From: Pseudomonas inefficax
GTDB lineage: Bacteria; Pseudomonadota; Gammaproteobacteria; Pseudomonadales; Pseudomonadaceae
Reading direction: 5' to 3'
NCBI RefSeq assembly: GCF_900277125.1
Contig: NZ_OPYN01000028.1
Location: 33,266-97,265 of the forward strand
Length of the DNA: 64,000 nt
The notes beneath the pieces were generated by a model, which was not told the origin of the DNA, ran no database searches, and was given only the letters and a program-made list of their open reading frames with translations. The first letter of the stretch is position 1, and every line of letters begins with the position of its first letter. Positions 1-8,240 of this stretch are shown piece after piece. The position numbers and the translations under genes are program-made.

Positions 1-1706
1 GGGTGTTGCGGAATTCGCGCCAGGCACGGCGGTCGGGCGCATCCGGGGTGTAGACCACCAACGACTGGACACTGGCGACCTCGGCATTGAGCAGCAGTAC
101 ACCCTGCAGGGTATGGCCGTCGATGAGCAACTGGCGGACCACGATGCGGTGTTCCTCGATGGTTGGCCGCCAGCCGCTGTCTGGGTAATGAATGATCGCC
201 CTGACCCAGCGATAGCCCTGCTCCAGCGGGTCGTTCAGGAAGTGCCCGGCGTAGCGGGCCTTGGCCGCTTCGGCGTGCATGCGCGCACGGTTTATGGCGC
301 CATGGGTCTGCATGCGCCAGCGACCGGCGGCGGAGTCGAGCAGGTGGTGGCGCAGGTAGCGAAGGTAGCCACTGCCAGCGTCCAGGTTGCGCACCAGTCG
401 TTTGACATGCGCAGGCGTGAGCCTGGGCAAGGCGCTTCCGTCAGCGTGCTGGACCCGTGCGGTCAGCCAGTATTCGACATCGAACCAGGCGATGTTGAGC
501 AGAGCCAACTCGTCCAGGCGGTAGCTGAGCGGTACCATTTCGATGGTATCGCCCACCTGTGGGCGGCTTGCTGCTGCGATGTAGCTGGAGGGTGCCAGCG
601 GATTGAGCAGCGGGCCTTTGCGCCGAGCCATGGTGACCTTGACGAGGATCTGCTCGGCAGGCGTGTGGATGCCGTGTTCCCGGCGCAGCCGTTCGCCCAG
701 GCGGTCACGGACCCATGCCAGCAAGTGATTATGCTGGCTGAACTGCTCCAGGGTCAGCAGCCCGGGCGCGGCGGCCTGGGTGATGGCTCCGGCGAGCTCC
801 TGCATGGTTTGCATGATGTGCGCCAAACCTTGTGCGGAAGCATTGCGCAGCCAGCTGGGCAAATGTTTTTCCAGCAGCAGTGCATAACGCGTGGCCAGGG
901 CATGCTTGCAACCCATGAGGCTCAGCAAGCCTTGCTGGTTGGCCAGCATGGCGCTGAAGTCTGCCAGGTCGGGCGCATGCTCATGCTGCCAGGCGGTTTG
1001 CCAGGTAATTGCCAGGCGTTCGCGCTGCACATCGATCAGGTCTTGAACCTGCTGCTCGACCATGTCCTCGGCAAACCACTCGTAACGCAGCTGGTCCGCT
1101 TGCTGGATCAACTGCTGGTCTTCAATGCGGGGCAGCAGCTGCAGCATGGGTTGGCTTTGCAGCGGGTCGTCGAGACGTTCGCACAGCTCGGTGTGCAGTT
1201 CGGCGAGGTTGGCGAATGCCTCGATGCCATGTGAAAGGCTGCACAGCAAGGCCAGGCCGCTGGTTGTGCCGGGCACTGCAGCGCTGCCCTCCGGGCTACC
1301 GGCCACGAGCACCAGCGCGCCCCGCAGGTGCAGCCGGCGGTTGGGGCTCAGGCTGCTGAAAACCGGGCGGTACAGCTGTGCGCGCTGCATGGTGGGCAGA
1401 TGTCGGCGCTGCCAGGCCCGTGGCGAAGCCAGGCAGGTGCGTAGCAACACGATAGCGTCGTAACCGAGGGTCTGGTCGGCCAGTCGCAGTTCCAGCTCCG
1501 CAAGCAGCTGCTCGTGACGCAGTTGCATCAAGCGCTGGAAGCGGCTTTGGCCCCCCGCAGGGGCTTCCTTCCAGAACAGTGCCAGGTCACCGAAAAAGCG
1601 CTGGCGCAGCTGCAAGTGCGCCAGGCCGTCGACCGGGGCGGGCTGCCCTCGTTGCAGGGCAGTGATCTGGGTGTCCAGGGCTTCGAGGCGTTGTAGCGGG
1701 GTCATG
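1..1706 (-). CDS. Large dermonecrotic-toxin-like protein, N-terminal part (partial)
   Basis: The minus frame is open from an ATG at 1706 to the left edge, giving 568 residues with no stop, so the gene continues outside the window. It starts MTPLQRLEALDTQ. Around residues 425-540 is a block with GYLRYLRHHLLDS, RWRMQTHGAINRARM and GWRPTIEEHRIVV. I recognise this as the N-terminal module of very large pseudomonad proteins annotated as dermonecrotic toxin domain (DUF6543). No signal peptide or membrane segment is visible. Such proteins usually exceed 1000 residues and carry the variable or toxic part at the C-terminus, which is missing here. It lies 66 bases downstream of the small membrane gene of the iron module. 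The family call rests on remembered sequence style, not on a search. Confidence 0.65.
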
Positions 1707-1772
1707 GTGTAGTTCCGTGGGTTAAGGGAGCCACACCATGTCGAGGCAATGTGCGAGGTGGGTGGTAGCCGG

Positions 1773-1958
1773 TTATTGCCGGCGCCGGGGCCACAAGCCA
1801 CGCAGGCCCAGCACGGCCGAAACGCCCAGGCCTAGCCAGGCGAGGCTGTCCCAGATGCCGTCGCCCAGCAGGGCTGCGAACAACCCGCCGGCACTGAGCA
1901 GGGCGACAAGCGCCGGCCAGGTGTAGATGCGCCGGGTTGACCGCGACTTGTGGCTCAT
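1773..1958 (-). CDS. Small two-helix membrane protein of the iron module
   Basis: Sixty-one residues beginning MSHKSRSTRRIYTW. A short basic N-terminus is followed by two hydrophobic stretches, about residues 11-32 and 36-57, and the protein ends in basic residues (WPRRRQ). An inner-membrane protein with two helices is the simplest reading. Its ATG overlaps the TGA of the upstream PepSY gene as ATGA (1955-1958), so the two are probably translationally coupled. Small membrane proteins next to PepSY genes are common in siderophore-receptor clusters, but I cannot assign this one to a named family. An upstream in-frame start at 1997 exists but would overlap the PepSY gene by 43 bases. Confidence 0.6.
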   Translation of the reverse strand: MSHKSRSTRRIYTWPALVALLSAGGLFAALLGDGIWDSLAWLGLGVSAVLGLRGLWPRRRQ

Positions 1959-3070
1959 GCGGTTGCCCCCTTGGGCTTGCGCTGCTTGCCCCACCACAGG
2001 TACAGGCCACTGCCGAGCACGATGATAGTCAGCACGTCGAGCACGGCCCAGAGGACCTGCATCGGCCGCCCGCCGTAATCGCCGAAGTGCAGCGGTTGCG
2101 ACAGGCCCATGGCGTCCATGTACCAGGGACGTTCACCGACCGCAGTAACCTCCAGCGTGCGTGCATCGATCAGCACCGGGGTGAGCAGGTGCGAGGTCAG
2201 GTGCGTGGCGCCTTTCATGAACACCGCGTAGTGGTGTTCGCTGGAGAAGCGGGTGCCGGGGAAGGCGATGAAGTCCGGGCGCATGCCGGGCGCGGCCTGT
2301 TCGGCGATGCCCAGCAGGCGGGTGGCCGGGGCGCGCTCGATGAGCGGTGGGGCATCACGGTAGGGCGCGACCATGGCGGCCAGGCTGTCATTGCGCCAGG
2401 CGGCGATGACCAGGTCGGACAGGGCGCTGATCACACCGGTCACGCCTACCGTCAGTGCCCAGGCCAGGGTGACCACGCCGATCAGGTTGTGCAGGTCGAG
2501 CCAGCGCAGGCGGCGGGATTTGCCGTGGCGTACCGTGGCGAAGTCCAGGCGGCGCATGAATGGTGCATAGAGCACGGTGCCGGAGATGATCGCCACGACG
2601 AACAGCACGCCCATGAAGGCCAGCAGCAGCTTGCCGGGCAGGCCGGCGAACATGTCCACGTGCAGGCGCAGCATGGTCATCATGAAGCCGCCGTTGGCGG
2701 CCGGCATGGCCACGGCTTCGCCGGTGCGGGCGTCAAGCATGAAGGTGTGCGACGAATTGGGTTCGGTGCCGGCGGTGGCGGCGGTGATGGCCACCACACC
2801 GTTGGCTTCGTCCTCGTCGTAGCCAAAGTACTGCATGACCTCGCCGGGGCGGTGCTGCTCGGCCTTGATCACCAACTGCTGCAGGTCGAGGTGTGGGGTG
2901 CCTGCCGGCATTTCTCGCAGTTCGGGCGCGTCGCCGAGCAGGTGTTCGAGTTCGTGGTGGAAGATCAGCGGCAGGCCGGTGAGCGCCAGCAACAGCAGGA
3001 ACAGGGTGCATACAAGGCTGCTCCAGGTGTGGATCACCGACCAGTGGCGGATGGTTGGGCTTTTCATCAC
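1955..3070 (-). CDS. PepSY-associated TM helix protein, iron uptake linked
   Basis: A 371-residue inner-membrane protein. A first helix lies near residues 13-33 (VIHTWSSLVCTLFLLLLALTG), followed by periplasmic PepSY-like segments (DLQQLVIKAEQ; a DARTGEAVAMP repeat motif). Further helices lie around residues 145-170 and 190-215, and a C-terminal helix ends in WWGKQRKPKG. Proteins of this family accompany TonB-dependent siderophore receptors and are thought to reduce or handle the iron-siderophore complex at the inner membrane. That role is inferred here from position. It sits downstream of the receptor, separated by a REP pair, and is coupled to the following small gene by an ATGA overlap. Confidence 0.85.
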   Translation of the reverse strand: MMKSPTIRHWSVIHTWSSLVCTLFLLLLALTGLPLIFHHELEHLLGDAPELREMPAGTPHLDLQQLVIKAEQHRPGEVMQYFGYDEDEANGVVAITAATAGTEPNSSHTFMLDARTGEAVAMPAANGGFMMTMLRLHVDMFAGLPGKLLLAFMGVLFVVAIISGTVLYAPFMRRLDFATVRHGKSRRLRWLDLHNLIGVVTLAWALTVGVTGVISALSDLVIAAWRNDSLAAMVAPYRDAPPLIERAPATRLLGIAEQAAPGMRPDFIAFPGTRFSSEHHYAVFMKGATHLTSHLLTPVLIDARTLEVTAVGERPWYMDAMGLSQPLHFGDYGGRPMQVLWAVLDVLTIIVLGSGLYLWWGKQRKPKGATA

Positions 3071-3097
3071 GGTACCGATTTTTGCCTGTTGGAAGCT

Positions 3098-3186
3098 GGG
3101 GCTGCTGCGCAGCCCTTTCGCGACACAAGGCCGCTCCTACAGGGACCGCGCTGGCCGTTGTAGGAGCAGCCTTGTGCTGCGAATGG
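3098..3186. repeat. REP pair, class B (GACACAAGGCCGCTCC type)
   Basis: Two inverted copies of the GCGACACAAGGCCGCTCCTACA unit flank a short spacer. The right copy is degenerate (GTAGGAGCAGCC). It lies between the receptor stop and the PepSY start. The outer arms carry the GGGGCTGC hairpin. Confidence 0.85.
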
Positions 3187-3196
3187 TCCGGCTTAC

Positions 3197-5602
3197 TCAG
3201 AACTTGTAATTGACACTGGCCACCACGTTGCGCTCGTCGCCGTAGTAGCACCAGTAACCGTCACAGTTGGCCAGGTAGTCCTTGTTGAACAGGTTCTTCG
3301 CCTCCACTGCTACCGTCAGGCCTTTCATGCTGTTGTCCAAGCGGCCGAGGTCGTAGTGCACCGAAGCGTCGTACACCGTGTACGAACCCACATGGGCCAG
3401 TTCGGTGTTGGCGGTGTTGCCGTAGGTGTCACCCACATAGCGCACACCACCACCGATGCCGAAGCCGTCCAGTGGCCCGCTGTGCCAGGTGTAGTCGGCC
3501 CACAGGGTTGCCTGGTTGCGCGGGATCAGCGCCATGCGGTTGCCTTTGTCGTCACCCTTCAGGATCTCGGTGTCGGTATAGGTGTATGACGCGATGGCCT
3601 TGAGGTTCTCGGTAACCTGAGTGGAGGCTTCCAGTTCGACGCCGCGAACCTGCAGTTCACCCACCTGGCGGGTGATGCTGCCTTCCGTGACGCTGACGTT
3701 CTGCTGCTTCAGGTCGTACACCGCTGCAGTGAGCAGGGTGTCAGTCCCGACGGGCTGGTATTTCACACCCACTTCATACTGACGGCCTTCGGTTGGCTCG
3801 AACGATTCCGTGGAGTTGACGTTGGCACCACTGGCCGGCTGGAACGACTCGGTGTACGAGAAGTACGGCGTGATGCCGTTGTCGAAAACGTAACTCAGGC
3901 CGACGTTGCCGCTGAAGGCTTTGTCGCGCTGGGTATTGGTTGCGTCGGCGCTGTTGTGGAACACAGTGCCGGTGTGAATCCAGTCTTCACGACCACCCAA
4001 GGTCAGGCGCCAGTTGTCGAGTGACATCTGGTCCTGGACGTAGGCACCTGTCTGGTGGGTTTTCTGCTGGAAGTCCTGCATGGCAAAGTAGGTGACGTTC
4101 GACAGGTCGGCGCCATATACCGGGCGGTTGACATTGATCGGAGGCACGCCCATGCCATACAGCCATTGATAATTGGTATTCGAACGCTGATGGTCCAGGC
4201 CCAGCAGCACGGTGTGGCTGATGTCGCCGGTCTGGAAGTCGGCCTGGAAGTTGTTGTCGACGGCGAACTGGCTGATGTCTTCGTTGACGATACCCGACTC
4301 GCGATTGACGTTGCCATCGGCATCGATGCTGTTGATGGTGGCTACCTGCACGGCCTGGAACGACAAATCGCTCTTGGTGTAGCGCAGGTTCTGGCGGAAC
4401 TGCCAGGTGTCGTTGAGTCGGTGCTCGAAGGCATATCCCAACGCGTAGTAGCTGCGGTCGTAGAAGTCCCAGTCCGGTTCGCCAAGGTTCTTGTGGTGGG
4501 AAATCTTGCCGGTCGGGCCGTCCAGTTTGGTTCCTTGCAGTGGCAGGAACTGACCAGTGATACCGGTATCGTCCCGGGTGTACTGGGAGATGAAGGTCAG
4601 CTTGGTATCTTCATCGATATTCCAGGTCAGGCTGGGTGCGATGTTGTAGCGCTTGTCCGGGATATGGTCGACGGGTGAGTTGCTGTCACGCACCACACCA
4701 CTCACACGGTATAGAAACCTGCCTTCGTCGTCGATCTTGCCGGTGCTGTCGAAGTTGATCTGCTTGTGTTCGTTGCTACCCACCTGGGCTTCGATCTGAT
4801 GCGCACTCTCAAGTTGCGGACGGCGGCTGACCATGTCGAGCATGCCGCCCGGTGGTGTCTGGCCATACACCGACGACGCCGGCCCGCGCAGTACGGTAAT
4901 GCGTTCGAGGTTCCACGGCTCGACCTTGGGATTGGCGAACGAGCCCTTGGGCAGCGGCAGCCCGTCAAGGAACTGGGTCGGGTCGAAACCACGCACACGC
5001 AGCCAGTCGGCGCGCGAGTCCGAACCGTAACCGCTACTTTGCACGCCAGCGGTGTAGCGCAGGGCGTCATTGAGGTTGAGTACCTGGCGATCGTCCAGTT
5101 GCTGGCGGGTGATGACAGTCATCGAGCGTGGGGTCTCGACGATTGGTGTGTCGGTCTTGGTACCCGCGGCAGTGCGCGTGGCCACGTAGCCGCTGGAGGC
5201 ACCCCAGGCGCTTTCATAGTTTGAAGTCGCATTGATCGCAGTCTCCGGTAACGCCAGTGTCCCTTCCGGCGTAGCCACCAGGCTGTAGCTGCCCACGCTG
5301 CTTTGCTGCAGCTGCAGGCCGGTGCCGCGTAGGGCAGCCTGCAGGGCACCAAGGCCATCGTACTGCCCACTCACCGGGGCCGAGGTACGACCGCTGACCA
5401 GTGCCGGGTCGATGGCCAGGGTAATGCCGGCCTGGCTGGCGATCTGGTTGAGGGTTGTGGCCAGCGGGGCGCTGGGCAGGTCGTAGGCACGCTGAGCGGA
5501 TTGCTCGGCGGCGAACAGGGCAGGGCTGGCCAATGGTGCGGCCACGGCGATGGCCAGGGCCATCAGGCTGGGGCGCAGGATACGATCAACAGCACGGGAC
5601 AT
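3197..5602 (-). CDS. TonB-dependent siderophore receptor with STN signalling domain
   Basis: I place the start at ATG 5602 (MSRAVDRILRPSLMALAIAV), which gives a signal peptide cleaved near ALFAAEQ and 801 residues. The longer frame reads into a REP. An STN secretin/TonB short domain follows (residues about 40-110, YDLPSAPLATTLNQIASQAG), then a plug domain (TPRSMTVITRQQL, GVQSSGYG, RGPASSVYGQTPPGG) and a beta-barrel ending in aromatic F. The STN domain marks a transducer that signals to FecR and the sigma factor encoded just upstream. The substrate is probably a hydroxamate siderophore such as ferrioxamine, judged only from general resemblance to FoxA/FiuA-type receptors. A Fur-like box lies about 80 bases upstream of the start. 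Confidence 0.9.
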   Translation of the reverse strand: MSRAVDRILRPSLMALAIAVAAPLASPALFAAEQSAQRAYDLPSAPLATTLNQIASQAGITLAIDPALVSGRTSAPVSGQYDGLGALQAALRGTGLQLQQSSVGSYSLVATPEGTLALPETAINATSNYESAWGASSGYVATRTAAGTKTDTPIVETPRSMTVITRQQLDDRQVLNLNDALRYTAGVQSSGYGSDSRADWLRVRGFDPTQFLDGLPLPKGSFANPKVEPWNLERITVLRGPASSVYGQTPPGGMLDMVSRRPQLESAHQIEAQVGSNEHKQINFDSTGKIDDEGRFLYRVSGVVRDSNSPVDHIPDKRYNIAPSLTWNIDEDTKLTFISQYTRDDTGITGQFLPLQGTKLDGPTGKISHHKNLGEPDWDFYDRSYYALGYAFEHRLNDTWQFRQNLRYTKSDLSFQAVQVATINSIDADGNVNRESGIVNEDISQFAVDNNFQADFQTGDISHTVLLGLDHQRSNTNYQWLYGMGVPPINVNRPVYGADLSNVTYFAMQDFQQKTHQTGAYVQDQMSLDNWRLTLGGREDWIHTGTVFHNSADATNTQRDKAFSGNVGLSYVFDNGITPYFSYTESFQPASGANVNSTESFEPTEGRQYEVGVKYQPVGTDTLLTAAVYDLKQQNVSVTEGSITRQVGELQVRGVELEASTQVTENLKAIASYTYTDTEILKGDDKGNRMALIPRNQATLWADYTWHSGPLDGFGIGGGVRYVGDTYGNTANTELAHVGSYTVYDASVHYDLGRLDNSMKGLTVAVEAKNLFNKDYLANCDGYWCYYGDERNVVASVNYKF

Positions 5603-5680
5603 GCAGCGGCTCCTCGACGGATAAGTGCTTTCTGCTTCCTTGCCGAGCGAGATTTGAAAAGTGACAGGGCGAATCTGAAA

Positions 5681-5698
5681 AAAATTGAGAATTATTTG
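5681..5698 (-). promoter_or_regulatory. Possible Fur box upstream of the siderophore receptor
   Basis: On the minus strand the sequence reads CAAATAATTCTCAATTTT, close to the Fur half-site pattern (AATAATTCTCATT). It lies 79-96 bases upstream of the receptor start. It sits between the REP pair and the receptor, where a separate promoter would be expected. Identified by eye. Confidence 0.45.
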
Positions 5699-5716
5699 AG
5701 GTTGGTTTCTGCTTGT

Positions 5717-5814
5717 GCCGGCCCTTTCGCGGGTAAACCCGCTCCCACAGGGGGCGCGGGGCCTTTGAGGCTGGTGCAATCCTGTGGGAGCGGGTTTACC
5801 CGCGAAGAGGCCGG
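5717..5814. repeat. REP pair, class A (GCGGGTAAACCCGC type)
   Basis: The left unit (GGCCCTTTCGCGGGTAAACC...) and the right unit (CTGTGGGAGCGGGTTTACCC...) are inverted with a 34-base spacer. It lies just after the fecR stop. Confidence 0.9.
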
Positions 5815-5821
5815 TGCAGGC

Positions 5822-6778
5822 CTACTTGGGACCGACGGTCACCCACCACTGGGTATGCCGCTCGATCTTCACCGGCAGTGCCGGCACCAGCGACGACAGC
5901 GCCAGGTCGGTGTCGGTCAGCGGGAAGCTGCCGGTCACCCGTAGGTCGGCGACCTTGTCGTCTACCCCGAGGTAACCGCTGCGGTACTGGCCAAGCGCGG
6001 CCAGCAGGTCGGCCAGGCGCACGTTGTCCACCACCAGCATGCCGCGGGTCCAGGCGTCGGCTCCGGCTGGCACCGTGCCGACCCGGCCAAGGCCGTTGGC
6101 GTTCATCAGCACCTGCTGGCCTTCGCGCAGCACCTGTTCGTCGCCGCTGTTCAGCGGCATGGCGGCGACCGAGGCTTGCAGCACTTCCAGGCGCGTGCCG
6201 TCATCCTCGCGGCGCACCAGGAAGCGCGTGCCCAGTGGGCGCAGGCGGCCATCGTCGGTGCGCACCAGCAGCGGACGCGGGTCCTGATGGCCGGTTTCGA
6301 CCGAGATCTCGCCCTGGTGCAGCACGATCACCCGTTGCTCGCCGGCGTAGTCGATGTCCACGGCAGTGTGGCTGTTCAGGCTCAGCAAGGTGCCGTCTTC
6401 CAGGCGCAGGGTGCGCAGTTCGCCGGTGGCGGTGCGCTGGTCGGCCAGCCAGTAGCTCGGTGCCAGCGATGGCGCGCCGACCCAGGCCAGCAGCGAGCCC
6501 AGAAGAAACATGCCGGCCAGCCCGCCGCCTACCTTGCCGATACGTCGGCGCAGGCCGGCGCGCGATTGCAGCAGGGCCTGGCGTGCCGGGCCGGCAGCGG
6601 CGTTCACGCGCTGGTCCATGGCGCCGAGTTGGCGCCAGGCGCGGGCGTGCTCCTCGCTGGCGGCATGCCAGCGCATGAACTCGCTGCGCTCGTCAGGTGT
6701 GCCGCTGCCATTGTCGAGGCTGAGTTTCCAGGCAATGGCGGCTTCCAGCACCCGGGACGAAACCGGTGCACTGCTCAC
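5822..6778 (-). CDS. fecR: FecR-type anti-sigma / sigma regulator
   Basis: A 318-residue protein of the FecR family, which senses the liganded receptor across the periplasm and controls the cognate ECF sigma factor. The start is a GTG at 6778 that overlaps the sigma-factor TGA as GTGA. This gives a cytoplasmic N-terminal segment with the conserved WRQL-like helix (ARAWRQLGAMDQR), one membrane helix (about residues 84-105, GGGLAGMFLLGSLLAWVG) and a periplasmic FecR domain (TATGELRTLRLEDGTLLSLNS, VLHQGEISVET, GTRFLVRRE). The ORF could extend ten codons further upstream, but the GTGA coupling and family pattern favour the GTG. Confidence 0.9.
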   Translation of the reverse strand: MSSAPVSSRVLEAAIAWKLSLDNGSGTPDERSEFMRWHAASEEHARAWRQLGAMDQRVNAAAGPARQALLQSRAGLRRRIGKVGGGLAGMFLLGSLLAWVGAPSLAPSYWLADQRTATGELRTLRLEDGTLLSLNSHTAVDIDYAGEQRVIVLHQGEISVETGHQDPRPLLVRTDDGRLRPLGTRFLVRREDDGTRLEVLQASVAAMPLNSGDEQVLREGQQVLMNANGLGRVGTVPAGADAWTRGMLVVDNVRLADLLAALGQYRSGYLGVDDKVADLRVTGSFPLTDTDLALSSLVPALPVKIERHTQWWVTVGPK

Positions 6779-7293
6779 GTCGGCTCCCCGTAAAGGGCCA
6801 CGTAGCACTGGCGCATGCCCTGGGCGATGTACTGGCGCACCCGCGACACCGAAACCCCCATGCGCTCGGCGATCTCGGCATGGCTCATGCCGTCCAGGCG
6901 ATTATGCAGGAATGCCGCGCGGGCCTTGCTCGACAGCTTGCCAAGCAGGCGGTCGATGGCCTTGAGGTCCTCGAGAATCAGGTGCTGCACTTCCGGGGAA
7001 GGTTGTTCGGCTTCCGGCATCAGGGCCAGTTCGGCCAGGTAGGCCTGTTCCAGCGCGGCGCGGCGGAAGTGGTCGAACATCAGGCCCTTGGCCACGGCGG
7101 CCAGGAATGCGCGGGGTTCGCGGGGCGCGTCCAGTTGCGCACGGCCGAGCAGGCGCACGAAGGTGTCCTGGCTCAGGTCTTCGGCACGTTGGCGGCAGGC
7201 CATGCTGCGTTGCAGCCAGGCGAGCAGCCAGCCGCGGTGGTCGCGGTACAGCGCACCGACCAGATCGGCGTGTGGGCTCTGTGCAGAAGACAA
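6775..7293 (-). CDS. fecI: ECF sigma factor, FecI-type iron starvation sigma
   Basis: A 172-residue sigma-70 family protein of the extracytoplasmic-function type. Region 2 (VGALYRDHRGWLLAWLQRS, AEDLSQDTFVRLL) is joined by a short linker to region 4 (LPEAEQPSPEV, LDGMSHAEIAERMGVSVSRVRQYI), a standard helix-turn-helix. It should direct transcription of the receptor when FecR signals. The order sigma, FecR, receptor on one strand, with a Fur-like box about 35 bases upstream of the start, fits the fec/iron-starvation scheme. The sigma and FecR genes overlap by 4 bases. Confidence 0.92.
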   Translation of the reverse strand: MSSAQSPHADLVGALYRDHRGWLLAWLQRSMACRQRAEDLSQDTFVRLLGRAQLDAPREPRAFLAAVAKGLMFDHFRRAALEQAYLAELALMPEAEQPSPEVQHLILEDLKAIDRLLGKLSSKARAAFLHNRLDGMSHAEIAERMGVSVSRVRQYIAQGMRQCYVALYGEPT

Positions 7294-7327
7294 GCAGCGT
7301 CCCCCCGGAACGAATGCATTAACTAAC

Positions 7328-7346
7328 GATAATTATTCGCGATTGT
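7328..7346 (-). promoter_or_regulatory. Possible Fur box upstream of fecI
   Basis: The plus strand reads GATAATTATTCGCGATTGT, matching the first half of the Fur consensus GATAATGATAATCATTATC well and the second half poorly. It lies 35-53 bases upstream of the sigma factor start, as expected for an iron-repressed sigma gene. Confidence 0.55.
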
Positions 7347-7418
7347 TGCAGAGGGGAGGGGGTGGGTGCAATGGACGCTTATCGGATGGCCATCATGGAA
7401 GGTGCATCACTTGTACAA

Positions 7419-7511
7419 GCCTCTTCGCGGGTAAACCCGCTCCCACAGGTACGGCGCAGGCCTTGAGTATTGCACAGTACCTGTGGGAGCGGGTTCACCC
7501 GCGAAGAGGCC
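7419..7511. repeat. REP pair, class A
   Basis: The left unit has GCGGGTAAACCCGC and the right unit GCGGGTTCACCCGC, in inverted orientation, just beyond the exonuclease stop. The third loop-flanking base differs between the arms (TAAA versus TTCA). Confidence 0.9.
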
Positions 7512-7529
7512 TGCAAGGTCAATGCAAGG

Positions 7530-8240
7530 CTACAGGCCGTGGCTCTGCACCTTGCGCCGCCGCCAGCCGCGCAACCGCTGCTCCAGCTGCAGCGGGCTGT
7601 CCAGCTGCTGGCGCCGGGCCTGGCTGAACAGGATCAGCGCCAGTTCGGCGGTCACCAGGGCATCGGCGCTGGCATGATGGCGCTCCTCCACCTGCAGGCC
7701 AAACCGCGCCACCCAGTCATCCAGCCCGGCTTCGCGCAGCACTGTGTCGGGGTTAAGCATCGGCGCCAGCTCGGCAACATCCAGGAAGTGCGACTGCAAG
7801 CGGTGGCCCAGGCTTTCCTTCAGCGCGCGGGCCAGCATGCGCTGGTCGAACGGCGCATGGAATGCCAGCACCGGGCTATTGCCAATGAAGTCGAGCAGAT
7901 CGAGCAAGGCCTCGGCCGGGTCGCAACCGGCAGCCAGGGCACTCGGGCCCAGGCCGTGGATCAGCACGCTGGCGTTGGTCTTCTGCAAAGGCCGGTGCAG
8001 GGTGCGTTCGAACTGCTGGGCAAAATCGATGGCGCCATCTTCGATGGCCACGGCGCCAACCGACAGTACCTGGTCACGGTTGGGGTTCAGGCCACTGGTC
8101 TCCAGGTCCAGCACTACCCAGCGCTGCTCGCGCAGGGTACACACCCCCAATGGCGCGGCCTTGGGCAGCCGGGCCAGGCGCTGGCGCATGGCATGGTCCA
8201 GTTCGGGCGCACTGGGGCGCAGCCAGGCGAACAGGCTCAT
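7530..8240 (-). CDS. DnaQ-like 3'-5' exonuclease (DEDDh family)
   Basis: A 236-residue protein of the DNA polymerase III epsilon-like exonuclease fold. Motif I is VVLDLETSG with D45 and E47. Motif II is the AFHAPFDQRML region. Motif III has HHASADALVTAEL, giving the H and D of a DEDDh active site. The C-terminal end is basic (RLRGWRRRKVQ). It is longer than a bare exonuclease domain by a 40-residue N-terminal extension. The ATG overlaps the stop of the upstream CBS/DUF294 gene as ATGA, so the pair is co-translated. This pairing recurs in pseudomonads but I know of no defined pathway. It is not the replicative dnaQ, which normally neighbours rnhA. Confidence 0.88.
   Translation of the reverse strand: MSLFAWLRPSAPELDHAMRQRLARLPKAAPLGVCTLREQRWVVLDLETSGLNPNRDQVLSVGAVAIEDGAIDFAQQFERTLHRPLQKTNASVLIHGLGPSALAAGCDPAEALLDLLDFIGNSPVLAFHAPFDQRMLARALKESLGHRLQSHFLDVAELAPMLNPDTVLREAGLDDWVARFGLQVEERHHASADALVTAELALILFSQARRQQLDSPLQLEQRLRGWRRRKVQSHGL

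Noticed and set aside
113..1234. 373-residue plus-strand ORF at the left edge
   Set aside because: It is antisense to the open minus frame of the toxin-like protein; composition is that of a shadow.
1937..3163. 408-residue plus-strand ORF over the PepSY gene
   Set aside because: Rich in H, Q and G as expected from the complement of a membrane gene; PepSY on the minus strand is clearly real.
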